Assembly: GCF_018449435.1 (NCBI RefSeq) | Contig: NZ_JAHCMU010000002.1 | Span: forward strand, 301,452 to 365,451 | Origin: Flagellimonas sp. 389 | Lineage (GTDB): Bacteria > Bacteroidota > Bacteroidia > Flavobacteriales > Flavobacteriaceae | Length of the DNA: 64,000 bases | Direction of reading: 5' to 3' | Shown: piece by piece, positions 26,348 through 35,332 of the stretch | How positions within the stretch are numbered: the stretch's first letter is position 1 | How the letters are laid out: each line of letters begins with the position of its first letter | The notes under the pieces: generated by a model | The model's database searches: none | Told to the model about the DNA's origin: nothing | What the model saw: only the letters and a program-made list of their open reading frames with translations | Position numbers and translations under genes: made by a program

Positions 26348-27709
26348 ATGACGGATGCTAAGATTTTGGTCATTGACGATAATAAAAGTGTGTTGAGTGC
26401 ATTGGAGATTTTACTTCAGTTTGAATATAAGAGTGTTCAAACACTTTTTAATCCCAACCAAATATCATCTTTTCCAAACATGGAAGAGATAGACATTGTG
26501 CTATTGGATATGAATTTTTCTGCAGGAGTAAATACAGGCAATGAAGGCCTGTTTTGGTTGGGAGAGATTAAAAAGAAATCACCCAATACCTCAGTAATTA
26601 TGATGACGGCCTACGGAGCGGTTGATTTGGCAGTAAGAGCCTTAAAGCTTGGTGCATCTGACTTTATCCTGAAGCCATGGAACAATGAGAGGCTGTTGAC
26701 CACCGTGAAATCAGCTTTTGAACTAAGACAATCCAAACAAGAGATACATAAGCTTAAAAAGAAAGAGAGCAGTCTAAAGCAGCTTATAAACGACGACAAG
26801 AATCTAATCATTGGAAATTCCAAAGCCCTTAACTCGGTTCTTAATTTGGTACGTAAAGTGGCCAAAACAGATGTCAATGTCTTGATTACTGGCGAGAATG
26901 GAACTGGTAAAGAATTAATAGCGCGTGAGGTACATCGTTTATCCGTACGAAAAGAAGAGGTTTTTATAGGTGTGGATATGGGTTCCATTGCAGAAAACTT
27001 ATTCGAAAGCGAGCTTTTTGGGCATATGAAAGGTTCGTTTACCGATGCCAAAGAAGACCGTGCCGGTAAGTTTGAAGCAGCCAATCAAGGTTCTTTGTTT
27101 TTGGATGAAATGGGAAACCTTTCATTACAGATGCAGGCTAAATTATTGTCCGCTATCCAAAATAAATCTATAGTGAGAGTTGGTTCCAATAAATCGGTCA
27201 GTGTGGATATTCGATTGATCTGTGCTACCAACTGCAACTTGGAACAAATGGTGTCGGACGGACTTTTTAGGGAGGATTTGTTGTATAGAATAAATACCAT
27301 TCACATTGAGGTGCCGCCGCTACGGGAAAGAGAAGGCGATATTCTAATATTGGCCGACTTTTTCCTGAAGAAATATGCCCACAAATATGACAAGCCCGGT
27401 TTGCGCATAAACAACTTAGCAGAGGAAAAGTTAATGGAATATACCTGGCCGGGCAATATTAGAGAGCTTCAGCACACGATGGAACGAGCGGTTATCCTAT
27501 CTGAAGGAAATGTACTTAAGCCAACAGATTTCCTGCTGCATTCCAAACCTTCACAGTCTTTTGATAACGGTCCCGAGACGTTGGACGAAATGGAACAACA
27601 AATGATTTTTAAGGCTTTGGAACAGCACGATGGAAATTACAGTGCTGCTGCTGATCAATTGGGAATTTCCCGGCAGACCTTATATAATAAATTGAAGAAA
27701 AAAAAGTAA
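26348..27709 (+). CDS. NtrC-family sigma-54-dependent response regulator
   Basis: A 453-residue three-domain activator. Receiver domain (~5-120) with acidic pocket D10-D11, phosphoacceptor D54 (VLLDMNF), T87 and K109; AAA+ domain with Walker A GENGTGKE (182-189), Walker B LFLDE (250-254) and R-finger region; C-terminal Fis-type HTH (NYSAAADQLGISRQTLYNKL). The sigma-54-contacting loop reads GSFTDA (229-234) instead of GAFTGA. Start: ATG at 26348 gives a standard receiver N-terminus; an in-frame GTG three codons earlier is possible. Divergent from the tolC operon, which it very probably activates; followed after 3 bases by its kinase gene. Confidence 0.95.
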   Translation: MTDAKILVIDDNKSVLSALEILLQFEYKSVQTLFNPNQISSFPNMEEIDIVLLDMNFSAGVNTGNEGLFWLGEIKKKSPNTSVIMMTAYGAVDLAVRALKLGASDFILKPWNNERLLTTVKSAFELRQSKQEIHKLKKKESSLKQLINDDKNLIIGNSKALNSVLNLVRKVAKTDVNVLITGENGTGKELIAREVHRLSVRKEEVFIGVDMGSIAENLFESELFGHMKGSFTDAKEDRAGKFEAANQGSLFLDEMGNLSLQMQAKLLSAIQNKSIVRVGSNKSVSVDIRLICATNCNLEQMVSDGLFREDLLYRINTIHIEVPPLREREGDILILADFFLKKYAHKYDKPGLRINNLAEEKLMEYTWPGNIRELQHTMERAVILSEGNVLKPTDFLLHSKPSQSFDNGPETLDEMEQQMIFKALEQHDGNYSAAADQLGISRQTLYNKLKKKK

Positions 27710-27712
27710 TCA

Positions 27713-29065
27713 ATGGCGAGTAGAAACTTTTATTACCAAGTTATTTTAAGGGTATTGATTATTGTATTAACGGCATTGGCATTTGCTTTTGCAATAGTTA
27801 AGCTATGGTACTTTACAATCATATTTTCTACTATTTTTCTTGTGATGCAGGTACATTACTTGATTCGGTTTATCAATAGCACCAATCGAAAGATTTCCTA
27901 CTTTTTTGATGCTATTCGAAATGAAGATTTTACCCTGAGATTTCCAGAAAAGGTTTCCATAAAGTCGTTCAAGGAGCTCAATCAGAGTTTGAATAGGGTC
28001 AATAGTGTTATTCAAGAAATTCATTTGGAAATGCAGGTTAGGGAAAAATACTATCAGGAAATCTTGAAGCAGGCGAGTATCGGCATCATGACCATAAATG
28101 AGAAAGGGCATATTCTCTTTGCTAATCCCACGCTAGAAAAAATGCTGAACCATAGCCCCTTGAACCATATCAAACAAATTGAACAGATTGATGAAAATCT
28201 GTATGAAATCTTTAAGGCCTTACAACCTTTTGAACGAAAACTTTTCCAACTGACCAATGAACGGGAGCAAATACAATTGGCACTCAAATCTACATCACTT
28301 ACCTTAAATGCGGAATCGCTTATGTTGGTCGTGGTACAGGACATAAATGCCGAGCTAGATGAAAAAGAGACAGAATCTTGGGTGCGATTAATACGGGTGC
28401 TTACGCACGAAATCATGAATACGATTACACCAATAACCTCGATTACGGACTCTATTATTAAATACTATACCAAAAATGGGGAAATCGTAGCCCTAAAGGA
28501 TTTGGACGACAGTAAGATCAAGAACACCTTAAAAGGGCTGGAAGTCATAAAAGAACAAGGGGGAAATCTTATGGAATTTGTACAATCTTACCGTAGTCTG
28601 TTAAGTGTTCCCGAGCCGAACAGAACCATTGTTAAGGGGAAAGTATTCTTGGGAAAAATAGATGTTTTAATGTCAGCTAGATTAGAAGAGGAACAAACGA
28701 ACTTTTCGGTAAGTTGTCATCCAGATAATCTGGAATTTTTTATTGATGAAAAACAATTGACCCAAGTTTTGATCAATCTAAGTAAAAATGCGCTGCAATC
28801 CGTACGTGGAATTGAAAATGGACAAGTTCAGATGAGGGCGGGCATTGAAAAAGATGGAAGAAAGTATATAGAGGTAAAGGATAATGGTCCCGGAATTCCA
28901 CCGGATTTAATAGAGGAGATTTTTGTGCCCTTTTTCACAACTAAGAATGAAGGAACAGGAATAGGACTGAGCCTTTCCAAGCAGGTTATGCAACTTCATG
29001 GGGGCAGTTTAAAGGTTCGTTCCGTTCCTTACGAAGAAACTATTTTTAGATTGAATTTTGCATAA
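27713..29065 (+). CDS. Sensor histidine kinase, NtrB/NtrY-like
   Basis: A 450-residue kinase with two adjacent N-terminal membrane helices (~9-29 and ~33-52) separated by almost no periplasmic loop, so it probably senses within the membrane or cytoplasm. A HAMP-like linker and a PAS-like domain (~115-215) follow. The H-box is LTHEIMNTITP with His232; the ATPase domain has N-box Asn359, G1 DNGPGIP (390-396), F-box FVPFFTT and G2 GTGIGLS (414-420). Together with the preceding response regulator it forms the two-component system for the permease array. Confidence 0.94.
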   Translation: MASRNFYYQVILRVLIIVLTALAFAFAIVKLWYFTIIFSTIFLVMQVHYLIRFINSTNRKISYFFDAIRNEDFTLRFPEKVSIKSFKELNQSLNRVNSVIQEIHLEMQVREKYYQEILKQASIGIMTINEKGHILFANPTLEKMLNHSPLNHIKQIEQIDENLYEIFKALQPFERKLFQLTNEREQIQLALKSTSLTLNAESLMLVVVQDINAELDEKETESWVRLIRVLTHEIMNTITPITSITDSIIKYYTKNGEIVALKDLDDSKIKNTLKGLEVIKEQGGNLMEFVQSYRSLLSVPEPNRTIVKGKVFLGKIDVLMSARLEEEQTNFSVSCHPDNLEFFIDEKQLTQVLINLSKNALQSVRGIENGQVQMRAGIEKDGRKYIEVKDNGPGIPPDLIEEIFVPFFTTKNEGTGIGLSLSKQVMQLHGGSLKVRSVPYEETIFRLNFA

Positions 29066-29085
29066 TTCCTAAATTTTCAGCTGTA

Positions 29086-29529
29086 ATGAAAGACGAGCTT
29101 TTGCAATTCTGTTGGGACTATGTAAATGAAAAAATGGAAAACCTCCAAAAGAGAAATCATGCTCTACAGGAATCATTAAACTCAGAAACAAAGAGCAGTG
29201 CAGGCGACAAACATGAGACAGGTAGGGCGATGGTACAATTGGAACAAGAGAAGCTTGGAAAACAACTTTTTGAATTTGGGGAAATTAAAAGAGTGCTTCA
29301 AAAAGTAGACATTAAAAAAGAGTCTACAAAAATAGCTTTGGGAAGTTTGGTAAAAACTACTTCGGCAAATTACTTTATCGCAATATCGGCAGGAGAATTT
29401 AAAAACGAAGGCATGTCCATTTTTTGTATTTCTGCGGGTTCACCAATTTCTAAAGTATTGTTAGGAAAAGAAACAAAAGGGGTTTTTACATTCAATGGAA
29501 AGCAAAATGACATCTTAGAAGTTGTTTAA
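29086..29529 (+). CDS. GreA/GreB C-terminal-domain-like protein
   Basis: A 147-residue protein with a short helical N-terminal half (possible coiled coil ~15-65) and a C-terminal domain that reads like the FKBP-fold domain of transcript cleavage factors: SPISKVLLGKETKGVFTFNGKQNDILEV matches the GreA pattern SP-(G/A)-(K/R)-(A/V)LLGK-G--------EIL. The N-terminal coiled coil appears too short to reach the polymerase active site as GreA does. Similar Flavobacteria proteins are, as I recall, often labelled 3-oxoacyl-ACP synthase, which nothing here supports. It starts 20 bp after the kinase gene and may be co-transcribed. Confidence 0.65.
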   Translation: MKDELLQFCWDYVNEKMENLQKRNHALQESLNSETKSSAGDKHETGRAMVQLEQEKLGKQLFEFGEIKRVLQKVDIKKESTKIALGSLVKTTSANYFIAISAGEFKNEGMSIFCISAGSPISKVLLGKETKGVFTFNGKQNDILEVV

Positions 29530-29552
29530 ACTGCTCATTTTCAAACAGTTTT
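29528..29552 (+). terminator. Weak hairpin after the two-component operon
   Basis: AAACTG-N13-CAGTTT followed by TTAAC: a 6-bp stem overlapping the stop of the GreA-like gene. The T run is short, so termination is only plausible. Confidence 0.35.
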
Positions 29553-29621
29553 AACTATTTCTTAAAATATTGAACAGCTTAGTTCCCTATCTTTAAAACC
29601 AATAACCAAAAAACAAACATC

Positions 29622-29990
29622 ATGACAACACAAGAAGTCGCAGATAAACTAGTTGGTTTCTGCAGAGAAGGAAAGTACGATGAAGCCTATGGGCTTTATG
29701 CCAAAGATGCTTTGAGCGTGGAAATGCCCGGAATGCCAAACGAAATAACTACCGGCAGGGAGAATATTATAAATCAGTACCGTGAATGGGCGGCAGGTAT
29801 TGAAGAGATGCACGGCGGAACCGTTGGTGACCCAGTAGTAGCAGGAAATCATTTTGTAGTCCCAATGTCGATGGATGCTACGTTTAAGGAAACAGGAAGA
29901 ATGCAAATGGACGAACTTTGCATGTACCAAGTGGAAAATGGAGAGATAAAGAAAGCTTCCTACCACTACGAAGTGCCCTCAATGGGTTAG
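29622..29990 (+). CDS. SnoaL-like / NTF2-fold protein
   Basis: A 122-residue protein of the cone-shaped alpha+beta NTF2/SnoaL fold: an N-terminal helix pair (VADKLVGFCREGKYDEAYGLYA), a turn with VEMPGMP, then strands ending in QVENGEIKKASYHYE. No catalytic signature is evident, so enzymatic activity cannot be assigned. It ends four bases into the convergent arfB gene. Confidence 0.7.
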   Translation: MTTQEVADKLVGFCREGKYDEAYGLYAKDALSVEMPGMPNEITTGRENIINQYREWAAGIEEMHGGTVGDPVVAGNHFVVPMSMDATFKETGRMQMDELCMYQVENGEIKKASYHYEVPSMG

Positions 29991-30391
29991 TCCAAACTTG
30001 GTTTTTGGCGATTCATCTTTTTGGAGGAATCCATTTTCTTGGATTTCAATCGTTTTTCGATCGAAGATTTTGAAGGTTTTGTTGGTTTTCGCTTTTTGGG
30101 AACCTCCAAAGCCTTTTTTAGTAGGCTGAAAAAACGTTTAATGACCAGCTGTTTGTTCTTATGTTGGCTGCGAGCTTCATCACATTGCAAGATTAGAACC
30201 CCATCTTTAGTTAATCGAGTTTCTAGCTTTCTAAGGATTTGACTCTTTTCTACTTTTGAAAAACCTTGTGAAGCTTCCAATGAAAAAGATAATTCCACTT
30301 TCGAAGAGACTTTGTTCACATGCTGACCACCAGCACCACTGCTGCGAATAGCTTTAAAGTTTAATTCTCTAAGTATTTGCTCCTTGTTCAA
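29987..30391 (-). CDS. arfB: Alternative ribosome-rescue factor ArfB (peptidyl-tRNA hydrolase)
   Basis: A 134-residue release-factor-like protein that frees stalled ribosomes lacking a stop codon. The catalytic GGQ is at residues 21-23 within RSSGAGGQHVNKVSS, and there is no codon-recognition domain. The C-terminal tail from ~100 is very rich in Lys/Arg/Ser (KKRKPTKPSKSS, KRLKSKKM), which in ArfB threads the empty mRNA channel. Its start lies inside the 3' end of the upstream ABC ATPase gene (23-bp overlap), suggesting translational coupling. Confidence 0.93.
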   Translation of the reverse strand: MNKEQILRELNFKAIRSSGAGGQHVNKVSSKVELSFSLEASQGFSKVEKSQILRKLETRLTKDGVLILQCDEARSQHKNKQLVIKRFFSLLKKALEVPKKRKPTKPSKSSIEKRLKSKKMDSSKKMNRQKPSLD

Positions 30392-31364
30392 TGGAAAGAC
30401 GCTTATTGATTGTTTCTAAAGATACATTAAGGAAAACAGTATCACCGGACTTGAGTCTCTTTTGCGTGTTGAAGTAAAGAACGGTTTCATCATCTGCTTC
30501 GGCTTCATTTAGATAACTATTTCCCTTAAAATAGGTGTTTTTTATCTCTACCTTTAATCCTGTAGTGTCAGAAACTTGAAGTTCGTGGGGATAAATCAGA
30601 ACAGATTTATCAATCTCAGAATAGGCTTTCAATAATTTAATCGGGATTTTGTTGACTTCTCCAAATAACGAAGCAGTATAATAATTAGGGGGGCTTTTAT
30701 ATAGTTTTTTCGTTTTTTGATGAGCTACAACTTTTCCTTGTTCAAGAACAAGCGTTTGTTCCGCATACGGTAACACATCGTTTGGATCGTGGCTAGCTGT
30801 TAGAACAGTTATTCCTTTTTTCTTTAAATAGGGGAATAGATTCCTTCGAAGGGTATTTCGCTTAAAATTATCGATATGACCAAAGGGCTCATCTAACAAT
30901 AATACTTCTGGTTCTTGTGCCAATACTCGCGCCAAGGCAACCCGTTGTTGTTGTCCGCCGCTTAGATTTTTGACCTTTGTTTCTGCATAAGCTTCAAGCT
31001 CAATAAGCTCCAATAATTCTTGAATTCTTTGCTCATGGGTCTCCTGCTCAAAAACGGATAAGTGTTGCCCAATGTTTTCGGCTACGGAAGTAAATGGCAT
31101 CAAATCAAAATCTTGAGAAAGATACTTCATGTACGATTCTCCCGGGACTAGATTGTAATTTGGGCCAAGATTTTGATTTTTGCCCCAAGAAATAGTTCCA
31201 TTTTCCAAGTGAAGTAGTCCATAAATAACCTTTAGAAGAGTGCTTTTTCCAGAGCCGCTCTCTCCCATCAACGCCAAATGCTCTCCTTTGGCGACCGTAA
31301 AAGAAATATCTTCTAAAATAGTTTGGTCTTGGTAAGCGAAGAAATCTATATGAACTTTTAACAT
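30369..31364 (-). CDS. Orphan ABC ATPase with C-terminal TOBE-like domain
   Basis: A 331-residue ATPase: Walker A GESGSGKST (34-42), signature LSGGQQQRVALARV (134-147), Walker B VLLLDE (154-159), D-loop GHID. Residues ~235-325 form a beta-rich extension (VLIYPHELQVSD...VEIKNTYFKGNSYLNEAEAD) resembling the TOBE regulatory domain of PotA/FbpC/ModC-type importers. No permease or binding protein lies nearby, so it either serves a distant transporter or has another role. It shares an overlap with arfB. An upstream terminator hairpin at 31381-31410 separates it from the peptidase gene. Confidence 0.85.
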   Translation of the reverse strand: MLKVHIDFFAYQDQTILEDISFTVAKGEHLALMGESGSGKSTLLKVIYGLLHLENGTISWGKNQNLGPNYNLVPGESYMKYLSQDFDLMPFTSVAENIGQHLSVFEQETHEQRIQELLELIELEAYAETKVKNLSGGQQQRVALARVLAQEPEVLLLDEPFGHIDNFKRNTLRRNLFPYLKKKGITVLTASHDPNDVLPYAEQTLVLEQGKVVAHQKTKKLYKSPPNYYTASLFGEVNKIPIKLLKAYSEIDKSVLIYPHELQVSDTTGLKVEIKNTYFKGNSYLNEAEADDETVLYFNTQKRLKSGDTVFLNVSLETINKRLSIEQGANT

Positions 31365-31380
31365 AGCATGTAAAACAACA

Positions 31381-31410
31381 AAAAATCCGCTTCAATAGAA
31401 ACGGATTTTT
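31381..31410 (-). terminator. Rho-independent terminator after the prolyl oligopeptidase gene
   Basis: AAAAATCCG-N12-CGGATTTTT: a perfect 9-bp stem followed on the minus strand by a T-rich run, 17 bases after the peptidase stop. The A/T symmetry would let it work in both directions, but only minus-strand genes flank it. Confidence 0.8.
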
Positions 31411-31426
31411 AAAATTCTTAAGGTTT

Positions 31427-33580
31427 TTAGTCCTTAAACTCTTTTAATACGGCTTGGTTTGGAAGTTGGTCATACCCCATATTAAAGAGCGTAAAGCCAA
31501 AAATGTCGGCATATTGCTCAATGGTTTTACTTACTGGTGTTCCTGCTCCGTGCCCTGCATTGGTTTCTATCCGTATTAGAGTTGGGTTGGTTCCCGTTTG
31601 CTTTTCTTGCAATTCTGCAGCAAACTTGAAACTGTGGGCAGGTACCACCCTGTCATCATGATCTCCTGTGGTCACTAAAGTAGCAGGATATGCTGTTTCT
31701 GCCTTTATATTGTGCACAGGTGAATACCCTTTGATATATTTGAACATTTCTTCATCATCTTCAGAGGTGCCGTAATCATAGGCCCAACCTGCTCCTGCAG
31801 TAAACGTATGGTAGCGGAGCATATCCAATACGCCAACTGCTGGTAACGCCACTTGCATTAAATCTGGGCGTTGGGTCATGGTTGCCCCGACCAACAATCC
31901 TCCGTTAGAACCACCACGTATAGCTAGGTATTCTTTAGAAGTGTAATTGTTTTCGATAAGATATTCTGCCGCAGCGATAAAGTCATCGAACACATTTTGT
32001 TTTTGAAGCTTGGTTCCGGCAATATGCCATTTTTTACCGTACTCGCCACCCCCTCTTAGATTGGGAACGGCATAGACTCCGCCTTGTTCCATCCAAACGG
32101 CATTGACAATACTGAATGATGGGGTTAGGCTTACATTAAACCCTCCATACCCGTAGAGAATGGTCGGATTTTTACCATTTAACTCGACACCTTTTTTATG
32201 GGTTATTATCATCGGCACTTTTGTACCGTCCTTAGAAGTATAGAATACTTGATTTGATTCATAATCTTCTGGATTAAAATCTATTTCCGGTTTCCAATAC
32301 TGTTTGTATTCTCCAGTCTCTACATTATACTTGTACGAAGAACTTGGGGTATTGTAATTGGTAAAAGAAAAATAAAATTCCTTTTCATCTTTTTTGCCGC
32401 CAAAACCATTGGCACTGCCTACCCCGGGCAATTTAACTTCCCGCACGAGCTTGCCTTCATAGTCGTATTGCATTACTTTGGAGATGGCATCGACCATATA
32501 TTCTGCAAAAAAGTAACCGCCACCGTTTCCTGCGGTCAATACATTTTCAGTTTGGGGAATTACATCTTTCCAGTTATCCGGAGTTGGATTGGAAGCGTCT
32601 GTTGCTACAATTTTTTTATTAGGAGCATCCATATTGGTGACCAAAAATAGCTTGGAACCTTCATTTTCGATGACATAGGTATCAGAATCCGTATTGTCCA
32701 GAACAGTAACTAAATCACTATCGAGTTTAGAAAGGTCTTTTAGGAATAATTTATTTCCCGAGGTTGACGTTGAAGCGGAGATGAACAAATAGTTTTCATC
32801 TTCCGAAACATAGCCTTGGACATAACGGTGTTTTTCTTCAGGAGTACCGCCAAAAATTAACTTATCCTCAGATTGAGGAGTTCCCAGTTCGTGGTAATAC
32901 AATTTGTGCTGGTCCGTTTTGGCAGAAAGCTCACTACCTTCAGGTTTGTCGTAGCTGGAATAGAAAAACCCATTAGTTCCTTTCCATGAGATACCACTGA
33001 ATTTGATATCCACTAGAGTATCTTCAACAATCTCCATGTCCTCTGTATTGATAACGATACCCTTTCGCCAATCGCTACCTCCCTCAGAAATTAAGTAAGC
33101 TGCTTTTGAGCCATCCTTGGTGAATTTTAATCCCATCAACGATGTTGTTCCATCTTCAGAAAATGTATTTGGGTCTAAAAAAACAGCTTCTTCTTCACCT
33201 TCCTTTTTTCTGTAAACTACGTATTGATTTTGAAGCCCATCATTTTTATAGAAATAGGTATAATCACCTTCTTTAAAAGGAGACCCTAATTTTTCATAGT
33301 TCCAAAGTTTCTCCAGTCTGTTTTTTAAATCTTCCCTAAAAGGGATTTTATCCAAATATCCAAAGGTAGAAGCGTTCTGTTCTTTTACCCAAGCTTCGGT
33401 TTCGGTACTCCTGTCGTCTTCCAACCATCTGTAAGGGTCTTTGACTTCGGTTCCAAAATAGGTGTCTACGGTATCGACTTTTTTAGTGGTAGGATAGTTC
33501 ACAACGATTGGTTCTCTTTTGGAGGTAGTTTCACAGGCCGCGAAAATGATTACGGCTATAAAAAGACTTAATTTTCGCAT
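31427..33580 (-). CDS. Prolyl oligopeptidase family S9 serine peptidase (lipoprotein)
   Basis: A 717-residue peptidase cleaving after proline in short peptides. An N-terminal lipoprotein signal ([10 protein letters not shown], lipid-modified Cys16) suggests a periplasmic or membrane-anchored enzyme. A beta-propeller (~75-440) gates the alpha/beta-hydrolase domain, which has the triad Ser558 (GGSNGG), Asp643 (DHDDRV) and His677 (NAGHGAG). The opening [26 protein letters not shown] is a family hallmark. It is a single-gene unit with its own terminator. Confidence 0.95.
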   Translation of the reverse strand: MRKLSLFIAVIIFAACETTSKREPIVVNYPTTKKVDTVDTYFGTEVKDPYRWLEDDRSTETEAWVKEQNASTFGYLDKIPFREDLKNRLEKLWNYEKLGSPFKEGDYTYFYKNDGLQNQYVVYRKKEGEEEAVFLDPNTFSEDGTTSLMGLKFTKDGSKAAYLISEGGSDWRKGIVINTEDMEIVEDTLVDIKFSGISWKGTNGFFYSSYDKPEGSELSAKTDQHKLYYHELGTPQSEDKLIFGGTPEEKHRYVQGYVSEDENYLFISASTSTSGNKLFLKDLSKLDSDLVTVLDNTDSDTYVIENEGSKLFLVTNMDAPNKKIVATDASNPTPDNWKDVIPQTENVLTAGNGGGYFFAEYMVDAISKVMQYDYEGKLVREVKLPGVGSANGFGGKKDEKEFYFSFTNYNTPSSSYKYNVETGEYKQYWKPEIDFNPEDYESNQVFYTSKDGTKVPMIITHKKGVELNGKNPTILYGYGGFNVSLTPSFSIVNAVWMEQGGVYAVPNLRGGGEYGKKWHIAGTKLQKQNVFDDFIAAAEYLIENNYTSKEYLAIRGGSNGGLLVGATMTQRPDLMQVALPAVGVLDMLRYHTFTAGAGWAYDYGTSEDDEEMFKYIKGYSPVHNIKAETAYPATLVTTGDHDDRVVPAHSFKFAAELQEKQTGTNPTLIRIETNAGHGAGTPVSKTIEQYADIFGFTLFNMGYDQLPNQAVLKEFKD

Positions 33581-33657
33581 TGTTTTTATAGATTGATTTT
33601 GTTAAAAATACTACAAAAACAAGCAATTTCTTAAGAGAAAAAAAGCTTTAACGTATT

Positions 33658-34671
33658 TTAAGAAATAATTTCTGGAGTGTTGGAAATCAACTTGTTCTCT
33701 ACCAAATATTCTGCAATTTGTACTGCATTAGTTGCAGCTCCTTTTCTAAGATTATCAGAAACGACCCACATGTTCAGGGTATTGGGTTGGGTTTCGTCCC
33801 TACGGATACGGCCTACAAAAACATCATCTTTACCATGCGCATAGATAGGCATGGGATACGTATTTGTATCTGGATTGTCTTGCACGGTAATGCCGGGTGT
33901 TTCACTTAGCAACTTTCGTACTTCACTTATATCGAAATCGTTATGAAATTCCACATTAACAGATTCAGAATGACCACCAGCCGTTGGAATACGAACTGCA
34001 GTCGCTGAAACCGAAAAAGTTCGGTCATCCAGTATTTTTTGTGGCTCTCTGGCCAATTTCATTTCTTCTTTGGTATATCCATTTTCTAAAAACACATCGC
34101 AATGGGGCAATGCATTTTTACCTATGGGATAGGGGTAAGCCATCTCGCCCTGTACACCTGCAATTTCATTCTCAAGTTGTTGAACAGCTTTTACTCCAGT
34201 TCCGGAAACGGATTGGTAGGTAGAGACCACTACACGTTTCATCTGGTACATATTGTGGAGCGGACTTAACGCTAACACCATTTGAATGGTGGAACAGTTG
34301 GGGTTGGCAATAATTTTGTCCTTGGCCGTTAACTGAGCGGCATTAATTTCAGGAACCACCAATTTTTTGGTAGGGTCCATACGCCATGCCGAGGAATTGT
34401 CTATAACGGTTGTGCCAACTTCGGCAAATTTTGGCGCCCATTGCAAGGAAGTGTCACCACCTGCCGAGAAAATAGCGATATCGGGTTGAGCTGCAACTGC
34501 ATCAGCAAGCCCAATAATGGTATATTCATTTTCTCTATAGGTCAATTTTTTACCTACAGACCGTTCAGAAGCTACCAATAACAAATCCGTAATTGGAAAA
34601 TTACGTTCTGCCAATACTTTCAACATTACTTCACCAACCATTCCGGTTGCGCCAATAACTGCTACTTTCAT
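33658..34671 (-). CDS. asd: Aspartate-semialdehyde dehydrogenase
   Basis: A 337-residue NADPH-dependent enzyme that makes aspartate semialdehyde from aspartyl phosphate for lysine/DAP, threonine and methionine synthesis. It has the nucleotide-binding GATGMVG motif (7-13), active-site Cys126 in NPNCST and catalytic His234 in AGGHSE. The frame is open 56 codons further upstream, but that stretch is hydrophobic and unrelated to the family; the ATG at 34671 gives MKVAVIGATG and is preferred. Confidence 0.95.
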   Translation of the reverse strand: MKVAVIGATGMVGEVMLKVLAERNFPITDLLLVASERSVGKKLTYRENEYTIIGLADAVAAQPDIAIFSAGGDTSLQWAPKFAEVGTTVIDNSSAWRMDPTKKLVVPEINAAQLTAKDKIIANPNCSTIQMVLALSPLHNMYQMKRVVVSTYQSVSGTGVKAVQQLENEIAGVQGEMAYPYPIGKNALPHCDVFLENGYTKEEMKLAREPQKILDDRTFSVSATAVRIPTAGGHSESVNVEFHNDFDISEVRKLLSETPGITVQDNPDTNTYPMPIYAHGKDDVFVGRIRRDETQPNTLNMWVVSDNLRKGAATNAVQIAEYLVENKLISNTPEIIS

Positions 34672-34760
34672 TTTTATCTTTATAGTAGGACAAAGGTAAT
34701 GTAGAATAAAAACTAAACAAGTGTTCTTTTTTCTTCTAATCAAAAAATAACAAAATGTTA

Positions 34761-34805
34761 TAAATAAAACAACCGTCAATCTGTTAGCGAAACGGATTGA
34801 CGGTT
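34761..34805 (-). terminator. Rho-independent terminator after mscL
   Basis: Perfect 11-bp stem AACCGTCAATC / GATTGACGGTT with a 13-nt loop, followed on the minus strand by GTTTTATTTA. It lies 44 bp after the mscL stop. A second small GGGC/GCCC hairpin overlaps the mscL stop itself. Confidence 0.8.
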
Positions 34806-34848
34806 TTAAGATTACTACTGTGATGTAGCGGTAGCCCAATAGGGCCTA

Positions 34849-35256
34849 CTATTTTTGTTTTTGTAATAAATCCCTGATTTCGGCGAGCAATTCCTCTTGA
34901 GATGGGCCTTTTGGTGCTTCTGGAGCTGGTTCTTCTTTTTTCTTCATCTTGTTCACGCCTTTTACAATCATGAACATTACAAAAGCAACAATGATAAAAT
35001 CGATTACGTTAGTTAAGAAATCACCATATAACACTGCTACTTCTCCTACTTTTTCACCGGCATCGTTCATAGTTCCTTCTGTAATTATATATTTTAAATC
35101 TTTGAAATCTGCATTAAAGATCAGACCAATTAAAGGAGAGACTATTCCCCCAGTAAAGGAAGCAACGACCTTATTAAATGCTGCACCCATGACGAAACCT
35201 ACGGCGATGTCCACCAGGTTTCCTTTCATTGCAAAATCTTTGAATTCTTTCAACAT
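34849..35256 (-). CDS. mscL: Large-conductance mechanosensitive channel MscL
   Basis: A 135-residue inner-membrane channel that opens at high membrane tension during osmotic downshock. N-terminal amphipathic helix MLKEFKDFAMKGN, TM1 with the Gly-rich constriction (VDIAVGFVMGAAFNKVVAS), a periplasmic loop, TM2 (~75-100) and a C-terminal charged helix bundle (KMKKKEEPAPEAPKG...). The length is typical. It is flanked by a strong terminator and stands alone. Confidence 0.96.
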   Translation of the reverse strand: MLKEFKDFAMKGNLVDIAVGFVMGAAFNKVVASFTGGIVSPLIGLIFNADFKDLKYIITEGTMNDAGEKVGEVAVLYGDFLTNVIDFIIVAFVMFMIVKGVNKMKKKEEPAPEAPKGPSQEELLAEIRDLLQKQK

Positions 35257-35332
35257 AGTATAATAGTTTTAGTGGTTAATACACACACAATGTAACCAAA
35301 AAAAGGGGTTAAGCCAATTAGAACCTGTAAAA

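Noticed and set aside
34672..34839. 56-codon N-terminal extension of aspartate-semialdehyde dehydrogenase
   Set aside because: Hydrophobic, non-family sequence that includes the terminator region after mscL; the enzyme starts MKVAVIGATG.
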